Positions 33,287-42,492 are shown, counted from the first letter of the stretch. The stretch is DNA of 64,000 bases from Pseudomonas sp. UBA4194 (GCF_002379585.1 NZ_DFUE01000046.1:88256-152255); one strand, 5' to 3'. Notes: generated from the letters alone by a model not told the origin. Translations and numbers: made by a program.

Positions 33287-33886
33287 ATGTGGCAAAGCTA
33301 TCTCAATGGCCTGTTGGTCGCTCTGGGCCTGATCATGGCCATCGGCACTCAAAACGCTTTCGTGCTGGCGCAGAGCCTGCGCCGTGAGCATCACCTGCCC
33401 GTGGCGCTGTTGTGCGTGGTGTGCGACGCCCTCCTGGTGGCCGCCGGGGTCTTCGGCCTGGCCACGGTGCTGGCGCACAATCCGACGCTGCTGACGGTGG
33501 CTCGCTGGGGTGGCGCGTTGTTTCTGATCTGGTACGGCGCCAAGGCCCTGCGCCGCGCCTGCTCCCGGCAAAGCCTGGAGCAAGGCCGCAACGAAGGTCT
33601 GCGCTCGCGCAAGGCGGTATTGCTCAGCGCGCTGGCGGTGACGCTGCTCAATCCGCACGTGTACCTGGATACCGTGCTGTTGATTGGCTCGCTGGGCGCC
33701 CAGCAGACCATGCCCAGCGCCTATGTCGCAGGCGCGGCCAGTGCTTCGCTGCTGTGGTTCTTTACCCTGGCGCTGGCAGCGGCGTGGTTGGCCCCCTGGT
33801 TGGCCCGACCGGCTACCTGGCGCCTGCTGGACCTGTTGGTGGCGGCGATGATGTTCGCCGTGGCGGGGCAATTGATCCTGGGTTGA
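33287..33886 (+). CDS. argO: LysE-family amino-acid exporter ArgO
   Basis: This 199-residue membrane protein has five to six helices. It opens MWQSYLNGLLVALGLIMAIG followed by TQNAFVLAQSLRREH, the LysE/ArgO signature, and has a central SALAVTLLNPHVYLDTV. It exports arginine or lysine to prevent toxic accumulation. The ATG at 33287 was preferred over one ten codons upstream because of GGGAG at the right distance and the family N-terminus. Control by the divergent ArgP is expected. Confidence 0.9.
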   Translation: MWQSYLNGLLVALGLIMAIGTQNAFVLAQSLRREHHLPVALLCVVCDALLVAAGVFGLATVLAHNPTLLTVARWGGALFLIWYGAKALRRACSRQSLEQGRNEGLRSRKAVLLSALAVTLLNPHVYLDTVLLIGSLGAQQTMPSAYVAGAASASLLWFFTLALAAAWLAPWLARPATWRLLDLLVAAMMFAVAGQLILG

Positions 33887-33965
33887 GCGCCACTGGTCCG
33901 TGGACGGCGAAGGCTCTGGAACCTCTATCCCACACAGTTGTTGCGTGGTTAAGGCCCTGCCCCGG

Positions 33966-33974
33966 TGCTATGAT
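33966..33974 (+). promoter_or_regulatory. Extended -10 promoter element for sodB
   Basis: TGCTATGAT matches the extended -10 consensus (TGnTATAAT) with one mismatch and lies about 100 bases before the sodB start. No good -35 is visible. Confidence 0.5.
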
Positions 33975-34074
33975 CCGGCCCTGCGCCGCAAAGAGTAAAA
34001 ACTCGCCGGCGTATTATTGGCCGCCCGTGATCGGCCTTGCGCAAACCGCAACAGACCTGATTAGGAGAATCACC

Positions 34075-34671
34075 ATGGCTTTCGAATTGCCGCCGCTGCC
34101 CTACGCCCACGATGCGCTGCAGCCGCACATCTCCAAGGAAACCCTGGAGTACCACCACGACAAGCACCACAACACCTACGTCGTGAACCTGAACAACCTG
34201 GTGCCTGGCACCGAGTTCGAAGGCAAATCCCTGGAAGAAATCGTTAAATCGTCCTCCGGTGGCATCTTCAACAACGCCGCCCAGGTCTGGAACCACACTT
34301 TCTACTGGAACTGCCTGGCCCCCAACGCCGGCGGTCAGCCTACCGGCGCCCTGGCCGAGGCCATCAACGCCTCGTTCGGCTCGTTCGACACGTTCAAGGA
34401 AGAGTTCACCAAGACTTCGGTCGGCACCTTCGGCTCCGGCTGGGGCTGGCTGGTGAAGAAAGCTGACGGTTCCCTGGCCCTGGCCAGCACCATCGGCGCC
34501 GGCAACCCGCTGACCAGCGGCGACACCCCGCTGCTGACCTGCGACGTCTGGGAACACGCCTACTACATCGACTACCGCAACGTGCGTCCAAAGTATGTCG
34601 AGGCGTTCTGGAACCTGGTGAACTGGGACTTCGTCGCCCAGCAGTTCGAAGGCCAGGCCTTCACTGCCTAA
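34075..34671 (+). CDS. sodB: Iron superoxide dismutase
   Basis: SodB dismutates superoxide in the cytoplasm. The 198 residues contain all four metal ligands: H27, H74 (in VWNHTFYW), D157 and H161 (in DVWEHAYYID). The FNNAAQVWNH and GSGWGWLV segments with a Gln-type second shell support iron rather than manganese. TTAGGAG precedes the ATG. The gene is followed by a strong terminator. Expression in pseudomonads is positively linked to iron through small RNAs, but no such site was identified here. Confidence 0.96.
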   Translation: MAFELPPLPYAHDALQPHISKETLEYHHDKHHNTYVVNLNNLVPGTEFEGKSLEEIVKSSSGGIFNNAAQVWNHTFYWNCLAPNAGGQPTGALAEAINASFGSFDTFKEEFTKTSVGTFGSGWGWLVKKADGSLALASTIGAGNPLTSGDTPLLTCDVWEHAYYIDYRNVRPKYVEAFWNLVNWDFVAQQFEGQAFTA

Positions 34672-34685
34672 AGCACCTGCTCTAC

Positions 34686-34714
34686 AAGAACCCGGCCCAG
34701 TGCCGGGTTTTTTG
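34686..34714 (+). terminator. Rho-independent terminator after sodB
   Basis: AACCCGGC/GCCGGGTT with a five-base loop is followed by T residues, 15 bases after the stop. Confidence 0.9.
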
Positions 34715-34907
34715 TGGGCGGGGTTTGTGGGGGACTCGGGTTAAGCGGGTGTTGCGGGGTTGGGTGGTTCTAGGAATGGCGGGGGCGGACCCGGCTTACG
34801 CCGGTGCTACAGTTTGGGGGATGGTTGCCGAAACACTGGCGTAAGCATCGCGCTCAAGACAATCCGTCCGGCGTGTGCTTAATTGTGCCTTTACCGCTCC
34901 CCTCTGA

Positions 34908-34926
34908 TTGCCAATACTCATGGCAA
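34908..34926. promoter_or_regulatory. Inverted repeat just upstream of bifA
   Basis: TTGCCA-N7-TGGCAA ends 34 bases before the TTG start. It is a perfect six-base-arm dyad of a size suitable for a dimeric regulator. The protein that would bind is unknown. Confidence 0.4.
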
Positions 34927-34960
34927 CATGATGCCACGCAGTTGAAACAAGGAATTGCCA

Positions 34961-37009
34961 TTGAAGCTGGAACTCAAGAACAGCTTGTCGGTGAAGTTGC
35001 TGCGGGTGGTGCTGCTGTCGGCGTTGATCGTTGGCGTGGTGCTCAGCTGTGCGCAGATCGTGTTCGACGGCTACAAGACTCGCCAGGCCATCTCCAATGA
35101 TGCCGAACGCATCCTGGCCATGTTCCGCGACCCCTCCACCCAAGCTGTCTACAGCCTGGACCGTGAAATGGGCATGCAGGTCATCGAGGGCTTGTTCCAG
35201 GACAACGCCGTGCGCCAGGCCTCCATCGGCCACCCCAACGAGACCATGCTGGCCGAGCGCAGCCGCCCGCTGCAACCGTTGGCCAGCCGTTGGCTGACCG
35301 ACATGATTCTGGGCCAGGAGAGCAGTTTCAGCACACCGCTGGTGGGCCGCAGCCCCTATAGCGAGTACTACGGCGACCTGCGCATCACCCTCGACACCGC
35401 CACCTATGGCGAAGACTTCATCATCAGCTCGGTGATCATCTTCATCTCCGGCACCCTGCGCGCCCTGGCCATGGGTCTGGTGCTGTACCTGGTCTACCAC
35501 TGGATACTGACCAAGCCGCTGTCGCGGATCATCGAGCACCTGACCCAGATCAACCCCGATCGGCCCAGCGAGTATCAATTGCCCGTACCCAAAGGCCACG
35601 AGCGCAACGAGCTGGGTGTCTGGGTGAACACCGCCAACCAGCTGCTGGCCTCCATCGAACGCAATACCCACCTGCGCCATGAAGCCGAGAACAGCCTTTT
35701 GCGCATGGCCCAGTACGACTTCCTGACCGGCCTGCCGAACCGGGTTCAGCTGCAGCAGCAACTGGACAAGATTCTGGTCGACGCCGGCCGCCTGCAACGT
35801 CGGGTCGCGGTGCTGTGCGTGGGGCTGGATGACTTCAAGGGCATCAACGAGCAGTTCAGCTACCAGACCGGCGATCAGTTGCTGCTGGCCCTGGCCGATC
35901 GGCTGCGCGCCCACAGCGGACGCCTGGGCGCGTTGGCGCGTCTGGGTGGCGACCAGTTCGCCCTGGTGCAGGCCGACATCGATCAGCCGTACCAGGCGGC
36001 GGAACTGGCACAGAGCATCCTCGACGACCTGGAGGCGGCCTTCGCCCTGGACCCTCACGAGATCCGCCTGCGCGCCACCATCGGCATTACCCTGTTCCCC
36101 GAGGATGGCGACAGTACCGAGAAGCTCCTGCAGAAAGCAGAGCAGACCATGACTCTGGCCAAGACCCGCTCGCGCAATCGCTACCAGTTCTATATCGCCA
36201 GCGTGGACAGCGAAATGCGCCGGCGACGCGAGCTGGAGAAAGACCTGCGCGACGCGCTCAAGCGCGAGCAGCTGTTTCTGGTCTACCAGCCGCAGATCAG
36301 CTACCAGGACCACCGTATCGTCGGCGTCGAAGCGCTGCTGCGCTGGCAGCATCCGGAGCACGGCCTGGTGCCGCCGGATCAGTTCATTCCCCTGGCCGAG
36401 CAGAATGGCAGCATCATCGCCATCGGCGAATGGGTGCTCGACCAGGCGTGCCGGCAGTTGCGCGAGTGGCACGACCAAGGCTTTGCCGAACTGCGCATGG
36501 CGGTCAACCTGTCCACAGTGCAGTTACACCACAGCGAGTTGCCACGGGTCGTCAGCAATATCCTGCAGATGCACCGCCTGCCCCCGCGCAGCCTGGAACT
36601 GGAGGTGACCGAAACCGGCCTGATGGAGGACATCAGCACCGCCGCCCAGCACCTGTTGAGCCTGCGTCGCTCCGGCGCGCTGATCGCCATCGACGACTTC
36701 GGTACCGGCTATTCATCGCTCAGTTACCTGAAATCACTGCCGCTGGACAAGATCAAGATCGACAAGAGTTTCGTCCAGGATGTGCTCGATGATGACGACG
36801 ACGCCACCATCGTACGGGCGATCATCCAGCTCGGCAAAAGCCTGAACATGCAGGTGATTGCCGAAGGCGTGGAAACCCTGGAACAGGAGCGCTACATCAT
36901 TGCCGAAGGCTGTCATGAGGGGCAGGGCTACCTGTACAGCAAGCCGTTGCCGGCCCGGGAAGTGACGTCGTTGCTCAAGCAGGCGCAGCGTAGTCGTGTG
37001 GTGAGCTGA
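34961..37009 (+). CDS. bifA: c-di-GMP phosphodiesterase BifA (degenerate GGDEF plus EAL)
   Basis: This 682-residue inner-membrane protein has two membrane helices (about residues 12-34 and 153-180) with a periplasmic domain between. A GGDEF domain carries GGDQF at 329-333, so cyclase activity is unlikely. The EAL domain is intact, with EALLRW from residue 457 and DDFGTGYSS. BifA hydrolyses c-di-GMP and controls the switch from biofilm to swarming. GGDQF and the position next to sodB match P. aeruginosa and P. putida BifA. I prefer the TTG at 34961 because AAGGA lies seven bases before it. Another TTG is two codons earlier. No ATG fits. Confidence 0.93.
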   Translation: MKLELKNSLSVKLLRVVLLSALIVGVVLSCAQIVFDGYKTRQAISNDAERILAMFRDPSTQAVYSLDREMGMQVIEGLFQDNAVRQASIGHPNETMLAERSRPLQPLASRWLTDMILGQESSFSTPLVGRSPYSEYYGDLRITLDTATYGEDFIISSVIIFISGTLRALAMGLVLYLVYHWILTKPLSRIIEHLTQINPDRPSEYQLPVPKGHERNELGVWVNTANQLLASIERNTHLRHEAENSLLRMAQYDFLTGLPNRVQLQQQLDKILVDAGRLQRRVAVLCVGLDDFKGINEQFSYQTGDQLLLALADRLRAHSGRLGALARLGGDQFALVQADIDQPYQAAELAQSILDDLEAAFALDPHEIRLRATIGITLFPEDGDSTEKLLQKAEQTMTLAKTRSRNRYQFYIASVDSEMRRRRELEKDLRDALKREQLFLVYQPQISYQDHRIVGVEALLRWQHPEHGLVPPDQFIPLAEQNGSIIAIGEWVLDQACRQLREWHDQGFAELRMAVNLSTVQLHHSELPRVVSNILQMHRLPPRSLELEVTETGLMEDISTAAQHLLSLRRSGALIAIDDFGTGYSSLSYLKSLPLDKIKIDKSFVQDVLDDDDDATIVRAIIQLGKSLNMQVIAEGVETLEQERYIIAEGCHEGQGYLYSKPLPAREVTSLLKQAQRSRVVS

Positions 37010-37036
37010 GCAAGGTGTGGAATGTATGGTGGGTGA

Positions 37037-37073
37037 TCCCCTCACCCCAGCCCTCTCGCTGAGGAGTGAGAGG
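37037..37073. repeat. Palindromic repeat, family C
   Basis: CCCCTCACCCCAGCCCTCTC is followed by a shortened arm, GAGGAGTGAGAGG. It lies just after bifA. Confidence 0.7.
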
Positions 37074-37147
37074 ACCCTTCTCCATCGATATCACCCCCTG
37101 CCCAAACCCGCCTCCCCCATGAAAGTTTTTTCACTTTCCGCTTTACA

Positions 37148-37166
37148 GAAAATGCAAATCTTTCGC
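37148..37166. promoter_or_regulatory. Fur-box-like site upstream of the imelysin locus
   Basis: GAAAATGCAAATCTTTCGC matches the 19-bp Fur consensus (GATAATGATAATCATTATC) at 13 positions and lies 65 bases before the first gene. It fits an iron-uptake role but is not a strong site. Confidence 0.4.
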
Positions 37167-37230
37167 ATCATGGCGCAGTTTTGCGCGCCCAAAGCGCATC
37201 CTTTCGCCACTCTTGACGCAGGATTTCGCC

Positions 37231-38592
37231 ATGATTCGTATGCCCCTGGCCACCGCTAGTCTGCTGGCCATCGCCATCTCTCTCGCCGGTTGCGGTGATA
37301 GCAAGGACAAGGAAAAGACCGCTGCGACTCAGGCGCCGACTCCTGCAACCACCGCCGCTACTCCAGCCGCTCCAGCCGCCGCCCCCGCTGCTGCCGGCAC
37401 CCTGGACGAAACCGCCGCCAAGGCCGTTGTCGCTCACTACAGCGAAATCGTCTACGCCACGTTCAGCGATGCCCTGAGCACCGCGCAAACCCTGCAGAAA
37501 GCCATCGACGCCTTCCTGGCCGCGCCGAGCGATGCCACTCTCAAGGCTGCTCGCGACGCCTGGGTCGCTTCCCGTCCTTCGTACCTGCAGACTGAAACCT
37601 TCCGCTTCGGCAATACCCTGATCGACGACTGGGAAGGCCAGGTCAACGCCTGGCCCCTGGACGAAGGCCTGATCGACTACACCGACAAGAGCTACGAACA
37701 CGCCTTGGGCAACCCCGGTGGCACCGCCAACATCATCGCCAACCCTGAGATCCAGGTCGGCGAAGACAAGGTCGACGTGAAAGACATCACGCCGGAAAAA
37801 CTCGCCAGCCTGAACGAGCTGGGCGGTTCCGAAGCCAACGTTGCCACCGGCTACCACGCCATCGAATTCCTGCTCTGGGGCCAGGACCTGAACGGCACGG
37901 GCCCCGGCGCGGGTGCGCGTCCGGCATCGGACTACCTGGAAGGTGCCGGCGCCACCGGTGGCCACAACGACCGTCGTCGCGCCTACCTCAAGGCCGCTAC
38001 CGAGTTGCTGGTCAGCGACCTGGAAGAGATGGTCGGCAACTGGAAGCCGAACGTGGCCGACAACTACCGCGCCACCCTGGCCAACGAGCCAGTGGACAGC
38101 GGCCTGCGCAAGATGCTGTTCGGCATGGGCAGCCTGTCGCTGGGTGAATTGGCGGGCGAGCGCATGAAGGTGGCGCTGGAAGCCAACTCGCCGGAAGACG
38201 AGCACGACTGCTTCAGCGACAACACCCATAACTCGGCCTTCTACAACGCCAAGGGCATCCGTAACGTCTATCTGGGCGAATACACCCGCACCGACGGTAC
38301 CCAACTGACCGGCCCGAGCCTGTCCTCGCTGGTGGCCAAGGCCGATCCTGCCACCGACACGGCCCTCAAGGCCGATCTGGCGGACACCGAAGCCAAGATG
38401 CAGGTGATCGTCGACCACGCCAACAAGGGTGAGCACTTCGACCAACTGATCGGCGCCGATAACGCCGCCGGCCAGCAGATCATCCGTGACGCCATCGCCG
38501 CCCTGGTCAAGCAGACCGGTGCGATCGAGCAGGCAGCGGGCAAACTGGGCATTACCGACCTGAACCCGGACAACGCCGAACACGAGTTCTGA
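37231..38592 (+). CDS. icmP: Imelysin-family lipoprotein (M75, IcmP/EfeO-like)
   Basis: This 453-residue lipoprotein has the lipobox SLAGC with C21 as acylation site, followed by an Ala/Pro/Thr-rich linker to about residue 57. The imelysin domain contains the signature GxHxxE at 207-212 (GYHAIEFLLWG). The P. aeruginosa homologue was described as an insulin-cleaving metalloprotease. More recent views place imelysins in periplasmic iron binding and uptake with EfeO-like roles. A Fur-like box lies upstream. Three related genes follow, separated from it by a REP pair. The ATG at 37231 has AGGA eight bases before. Confidence 0.88.
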   Translation: MIRMPLATASLLAIAISLAGCGDSKDKEKTAATQAPTPATTAATPAAPAAAPAAAGTLDETAAKAVVAHYSEIVYATFSDALSTAQTLQKAIDAFLAAPSDATLKAARDAWVASRPSYLQTETFRFGNTLIDDWEGQVNAWPLDEGLIDYTDKSYEHALGNPGGTANIIANPEIQVGEDKVDVKDITPEKLASLNELGGSEANVATGYHAIEFLLWGQDLNGTGPGAGARPASDYLEGAGATGGHNDRRRAYLKAATELLVSDLEEMVGNWKPNVADNYRATLANEPVDSGLRKMLFGMGSLSLGELAGERMKVALEANSPEDEHDCFSDNTHNSAFYNAKGIRNVYLGEYTRTDGTQLTGPSLSSLVAKADPATDTALKADLADTEAKMQVIVDHANKGEHFDQLIGADNAAGQQIIRDAIAALVKQTGAIEQAAGKLGITDLNPDNAEHEF

Positions 38593-38634
38593 GTCACCGC
38601 ACGATCTGTGCAAATCGCCTTGTAGCACAAGGCG

Positions 38635-38718
38635 CTTGTGGGAGCGGGCTGCACCCGCGATGAAGCCAGCGCGGTGTATCGGACGCGGGCTCATCGCGGG
38701 TAGCGCCCGCTCCCACTG
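38635..38718. repeat. REP element inverted pair, family A
   Basis: GTGGGAGCGGGCTGCACCCG then CGATGA and the inverse TCATCGCGGGTAGCGCCCGC then TCCCAC. It lies inside the imelysin locus and may reduce expression of the genes downstream. Confidence 0.85.
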
Positions 38719-38755
38719 TTATATGCGATACCCATAGACCGAATACCTGCACACC

Positions 38756-40183
38756 ATGAAAGCACCCCAGCTCCGCTTTATCCCCCTGCTGCTGGCCGTC
38801 GGCCTGGCCGGGTGCGATGACGCGCCGCGTTTTACCCAGGCCGAGCCTGGCGAGGCGCAAAGCGCGGGCGACGCCACCGTGCGTAAATTCGATGTCAACG
38901 CCTACTCCATGCCCTCGGCCAACCTCTCGCCGGTTCGGCGCCTGGATTTCAGCGTTGGCAACAGCTTCTTCCGCAGCCCTTGGGTCATTGCGCCGTCCAC
39001 CACCACCGCCCGCGACGGCCTGGGCCCGCTGTTCAATACCAATGCCTGCCAGAACTGCCATATCAAGGACGGCCGCGGCCATCCGCCCGAGACCGATGCC
39101 GTCAACGCCGTGTCGATGCTGGTGCGCCTGTCGCTGCCCGACAGCGAGCCCTACGCCCAGGTCATCGAACGCCTGGGCGTGGTGCCGGAGCCGGTCTACG
39201 GCGTCCAGTTGCAGGACATGGCCATTCCCGGTGTCGTGCCCGAGGGCAAGGTGCGGGTCAGTTATGAACCGGTGCCGGTGCGCTTCAAGGACGGCACTGT
39301 AGTGGAACTGCGCAAGCCGCAACTGCAGATCAGCCAGCTGGGCTACGGCGCCCTGCATCCGCAGACGCAGTTCTCGGCACGCGTCGCGCCACCGATGATC
39401 GGCCTCGGGCTGCTCGAAGCCATTCCCGAGCAAGCCATTCTCGACAACGCCAAGGCCCAGGCGCAAAGCAGCGGCCCGATCAAAGGGCGGCCCAATCAGG
39501 TCTGGGACGACGCCCAAGGCAAGACTGTGCTGGGCCGATTCGGCTGGAAGGCCGGGCAGCCGAACCTCAATCAGCAGAATGTCCACGCTTTCTCCGGTGA
39601 CATGGGTCTGACCACGTCCCTGCGGCCTGCGGATGACTGCACGCCGAGCCAGACCGATTGCCTGCAAGCGCCCAATGGCAATGGCCTAGGCGGTGAACCC
39701 GAAGTCAGTGATAACATTCTGCGCCTGGTGCTGTTCTACACCCGCAACCTGGGGGTACCGGCACGTCGCGATGTCGACTCGCCACAGGTGCTGGCCGGCA
39801 AGAATCTGTTCTATCAGGCCGGTTGCCAGGGCTGTCACGTGCCGCAGTACGTGACGTCCAGCCAGGCCGCCGAGCCAGAACAGCGCAACCAGACGATTCG
39901 CCCGTACACCGACCTGCTGCTGCACGACATGGGCCCCGGCCTTGCCGACCAGCGCAGCGAATTCAAGGCCGGCGGGCAGGACTGGCGGACACCGCCGCTG
40001 TGGGGCATCGGTTTGAACGAGACCGTCAGCGGCCACACCCAGTACCTGCACGACGGCCGCGCCCGCAATCTGCTCGAAGCCGTGCTGTGGCATGGCGGCG
40101 AAGCGCAAGCGGCACAACAACAGGTATTGCAATTCAACGCCGAGCAGCGCGCCGCACTGCTGGCGTTCTTGAACGCCTTATAG
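38756..40183 (+). CDS. Di-haem thiol-oxidoreductase-like lipoprotein (DUF1111)
   Basis: This 475-residue protein has a lipobox (VGLAGC, C20) and two CxxCH haem-binding motifs: C98-QNC-H102 and C357-QGC-H361. The second lies near the MauG/peroxidase-like C-terminal part with DLLLHDMGPGLAD and TPPLWGIG, which is typical of DUF1111. It is a periplasmic cytochrome expected to oxidise or reduce a partner, here plausibly iron bound by the imelysins on either side. The next gene follows by 25 bases. Confidence 0.88.
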   Translation: MKAPQLRFIPLLLAVGLAGCDDAPRFTQAEPGEAQSAGDATVRKFDVNAYSMPSANLSPVRRLDFSVGNSFFRSPWVIAPSTTTARDGLGPLFNTNACQNCHIKDGRGHPPETDAVNAVSMLVRLSLPDSEPYAQVIERLGVVPEPVYGVQLQDMAIPGVVPEGKVRVSYEPVPVRFKDGTVVELRKPQLQISQLGYGALHPQTQFSARVAPPMIGLGLLEAIPEQAILDNAKAQAQSSGPIKGRPNQVWDDAQGKTVLGRFGWKAGQPNLNQQNVHAFSGDMGLTTSLRPADDCTPSQTDCLQAPNGNGLGGEPEVSDNILRLVLFYTRNLGVPARRDVDSPQVLAGKNLFYQAGCQGCHVPQYVTSSQAAEPEQRNQTIRPYTDLLLHDMGPGLADQRSEFKAGGQDWRTPPLWGIGLNETVSGHTQYLHDGRARNLLEAVLWHGGEAQAAQQQVLQFNAEQRAALLAFLNAL

Positions 40184-40208
40184 ACACTACAAGAGTCAGG
40201 AGCCCGAC

Positions 40209-41273
40209 ATGTTCCGTCCCAAGCTGCTTTTCACCGGCCTCGCCGCCCTGGCATTGGGCGCTTGCGCCCCTCAGGACCCACAGGCGGTGACCAGCGCGGC
40301 CATCGCCAAACAGGTCATCCTGCCCACCTACAGCCGCTGGGTCGAAGCCGACCGGCAACTGGCCGCCAGCGCCTTGGCCTATTGCGAAGGCAAGCAGGAC
40401 CTGGAGGCCGCCCGCGGCGACTTCCTCAAGGCTCAGAAAGCCTGGGCCGAGTTGCAGCCGTTGCTGATCGGTCCGCTGGCCGAAGGCAACAAGGCCTGGT
40501 CGGTGCAGTTCTGGCCAGACAAGAAAAACCTCGTGGGTCGCCAGGTCGAACAACTGGTCAACGGCGACAAGCCGGTGGACGGCGCCAGCCTGGCCAAGGC
40601 CAGCGTAGTGGTGCAAGGGCTGTCGGCCTACGAATACATCCTGTTCGACAGCAAGCCGGAGCTTGCCGATCAGGCCCAGAAAGCTCGCTACTGCCCGCTG
40701 CTGAGTGCCATCGGCGAGCGTCAGAAGCTTCTCGCCGAAGAAATCCTGGCCAGCTGGAACAGCACCGACGGCATGCTTGCGCAGATGAGCAAGTTCCCCA
40801 ACCAGCGTTATGCCGACTCCCACGAGGCCATCGCCGACCTGCTGCGTGCCCAGGTCACAGCCCTGGACACCCTGAAGAAGAAACTCGGCGCGCCCATGGG
40901 CCGCCTGACCAAGGGCATCCCTCAGCCGTATCAGGCCGAAGCCTGGCGCAGCGCCCAATCGATCCAGAGCGTGCGCGCCAGTCTCACTGCGGCCCAGGCC
41001 GTCTGGGTCGGCGTCGACAACAAAGGCCTGCGCAGCCTGCTGCCCAGTGACCAGAAGGCGCTGGCCGACAGGATCGACGCCGCCTACGCCGCATCGCTCA
41101 AGCTGCTGGACAGCAATGAGCGCAGCCTGGCCGAGTTGCTCGGCGACGACGCTGGGCGCCAGTACCTCAACACCTTGTACGACAGCCTGAACGTGGTCCA
41201 TCGTATCCACGAAGGCGAACTGGCCCGCGCCCTCAACATTCAGTTGGGCTTCAACGCCAACGACGGTGACTGA
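40209..41273 (+). CDS. Second imelysin-like lipoprotein
   Basis: This 354-residue protein has a lipobox (LALGAC, C19) and an imelysin fold with two helical halves. At the place of the GxHxxE motif it reads GLSAYE, so the histidine is replaced by serine, as in some EfeO-like subfamilies. Binding chemistry may therefore differ from the first imelysin. It follows the di-haem protein by 25 bases and precedes the DUF1513 gene by two bases, so the three are co-transcribed. Confidence 0.86.
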   Translation: MFRPKLLFTGLAALALGACAPQDPQAVTSAAIAKQVILPTYSRWVEADRQLAASALAYCEGKQDLEAARGDFLKAQKAWAELQPLLIGPLAEGNKAWSVQFWPDKKNLVGRQVEQLVNGDKPVDGASLAKASVVVQGLSAYEYILFDSKPELADQAQKARYCPLLSAIGERQKLLAEEILASWNSTDGMLAQMSKFPNQRYADSHEAIADLLRAQVTALDTLKKKLGAPMGRLTKGIPQPYQAEAWRSAQSIQSVRASLTAAQAVWVGVDNKGLRSLLPSDQKALADRIDAAYAASLKLLDSNERSLAELLGDDAGRQYLNTLYDSLNVVHRIHEGELARALNIQLGFNANDGD

Positions 41274-41275
41274 TC

Positions 41276-42373
41276 ATGCTTGGACGCCGTGCCGTGACCT
41301 TGGGCAGCCTGGTGCTCAGCGCCCTTACCCTGGGCGGCTGGAAGCTGTCCGGGCAAAAGGACAGCGGCCCGCTGCTGCTGTCGGCCCGCGATGACGCCGA
41401 CGGCAAGCACTACGCGGTGGGCTATCGCCTGGACGGCACCCAGGTCTTTGCCACCGAAGTGGGCCAACGTTGCCACGACATCATCGACCATCCACGCCTG
41501 CCGCTGGCCTTGTTCGTGGCCCGCCGCCCGGGCACCGAAAGCTATCTGGTGGACCTGCGTGATGGCGCGCTGGTGCAAACCATCACCTCGCAGCCCAATC
41601 GGCATTTCTATGGCCACGCGGTGATCCACAAGGACGGTGAATGGCTGTACGCGACCGAGAACGACACGACCGATCCCGGGCGTGGCGTACTGGGTGTCTA
41701 TCGCTTCGTCGACGAGCGGCTGGTGCACGACGGCGAGGTGCCGACCCACGGCATTGGCCCCCACCAGGTGTCATGGCTGCCAGACGGCGAAACCCTGGTG
41801 GTGGCCAACGGCGGCATCCGTACGGAGGCGGAGAGCCGAGTCGAAATGAACCTACATGCCATGCAGCCCAGTCTGGTACTGATGCGGCGCGACGGCACAC
41901 TGCTGAGCAAGGAAACCCTGGATCAGGCCATGAACAGCGTGCGCCACCTGGCCATCGGCAGCGACGGCACGGTGCTGGCGTGCCAGCAGTTCATGGGTCC
42001 CGCTCACGAGAGCGCGCCATTGCTGGCAATCAAGCGGCCCGGACAGGCCTTCGAGGCTTTTCCGGTGTCGGCGCAGCAACTGCAATCGATGGGGCACTAC
42101 ACCGCCAGCGTGGCGGTACACAGCGAGCTGCGCCTGGTGGCGCTGACTGCCCCCAGGGCCAACCGCTTCTTCATCTGGGATCTGGACAGCGGTGCGATAA
42201 AGCTGGATGGAACACTGCCCGATTGCGCAGGCGTGGGCGCCGTCAAGGATGGTTTCGTGGTGACGTCCGGACAGGGCCGTTGCCGCTACTACGACTGCCG
42301 CGCAGAGCAGTTGGTGGGCGTTCCCATGGCGTTGCCGTCGGGATTCTGGGACAACCATCTACATCTGGTGTGA
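41276..42373 (+). CDS. DUF1513 beta-propeller-like exported protein
   Basis: This 365-residue protein starts MLGRRAVTLGSLVLSALTLG, a signal sequence with two arginines that resembles a weak Tat signal. The body has repeated strands such as YRLDGTQVF, WLYATENDTT and VSWLPDGETLVVANGG, typical of a seven-bladed propeller in DUF1513. The conserved HGIGPHQV stretch contains two histidines. It starts two bases after the second imelysin gene, so it acts in the same periplasmic iron-related system. The biochemical role is not known. Confidence 0.83.
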   Translation: MLGRRAVTLGSLVLSALTLGGWKLSGQKDSGPLLLSARDDADGKHYAVGYRLDGTQVFATEVGQRCHDIIDHPRLPLALFVARRPGTESYLVDLRDGALVQTITSQPNRHFYGHAVIHKDGEWLYATENDTTDPGRGVLGVYRFVDERLVHDGEVPTHGIGPHQVSWLPDGETLVVANGGIRTEAESRVEMNLHAMQPSLVLMRRDGTLLSKETLDQAMNSVRHLAIGSDGTVLACQQFMGPAHESAPLLAIKRPGQAFEAFPVSAQQLQSMGHYTASVAVHSELRLVALTAPRANRFFIWDLDSGAIKLDGTLPDCAGVGAVKDGFVVTSGQGRCRYYDCRAEQLVGVPMALPSGFWDNHLHLV

Positions 42374-42431
42374 GGCGGATGATGGCTTCCGTCCCCTCGA
42401 TTGCGAGTAACATCGAGCAATACAGCGCATT

Positions 42432-42453
42432 GGTGTTTCAACCCCCAAACACC
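42432..42453. promoter_or_regulatory. Inverted repeat upstream of mexV
   Basis: The perfect arms GGTGTTT and AAACACC are separated by eight bases, 40 bases before the mexV start. It could be an operator or the terminator stem of the preceding gene, although no T-tract follows. Confidence 0.4.
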
Positions 42454-42492
42454 TAATGTGCCCGACCTGCCTCATGTCCAAGGAACCGGAAT

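Noticed and set aside
33412..34074. Upstream extension of sodB as a fused protein
   Set aside because: The extra codons read the argO gene in another frame; sodB has its own ribosome binding site and standard start.
34796..36478. 560-residue open frame opposite bifA
   Set aside because: Antisense shadow; BifA domains are intact on the plus strand and the frame has no family features.
37125..37140. Weak ColR-like motif (TTTTTTCAC) before the imelysin locus
   Set aside because: Two of the constrained positions in the upstream half differ, and the locus has a better explanation through iron control.
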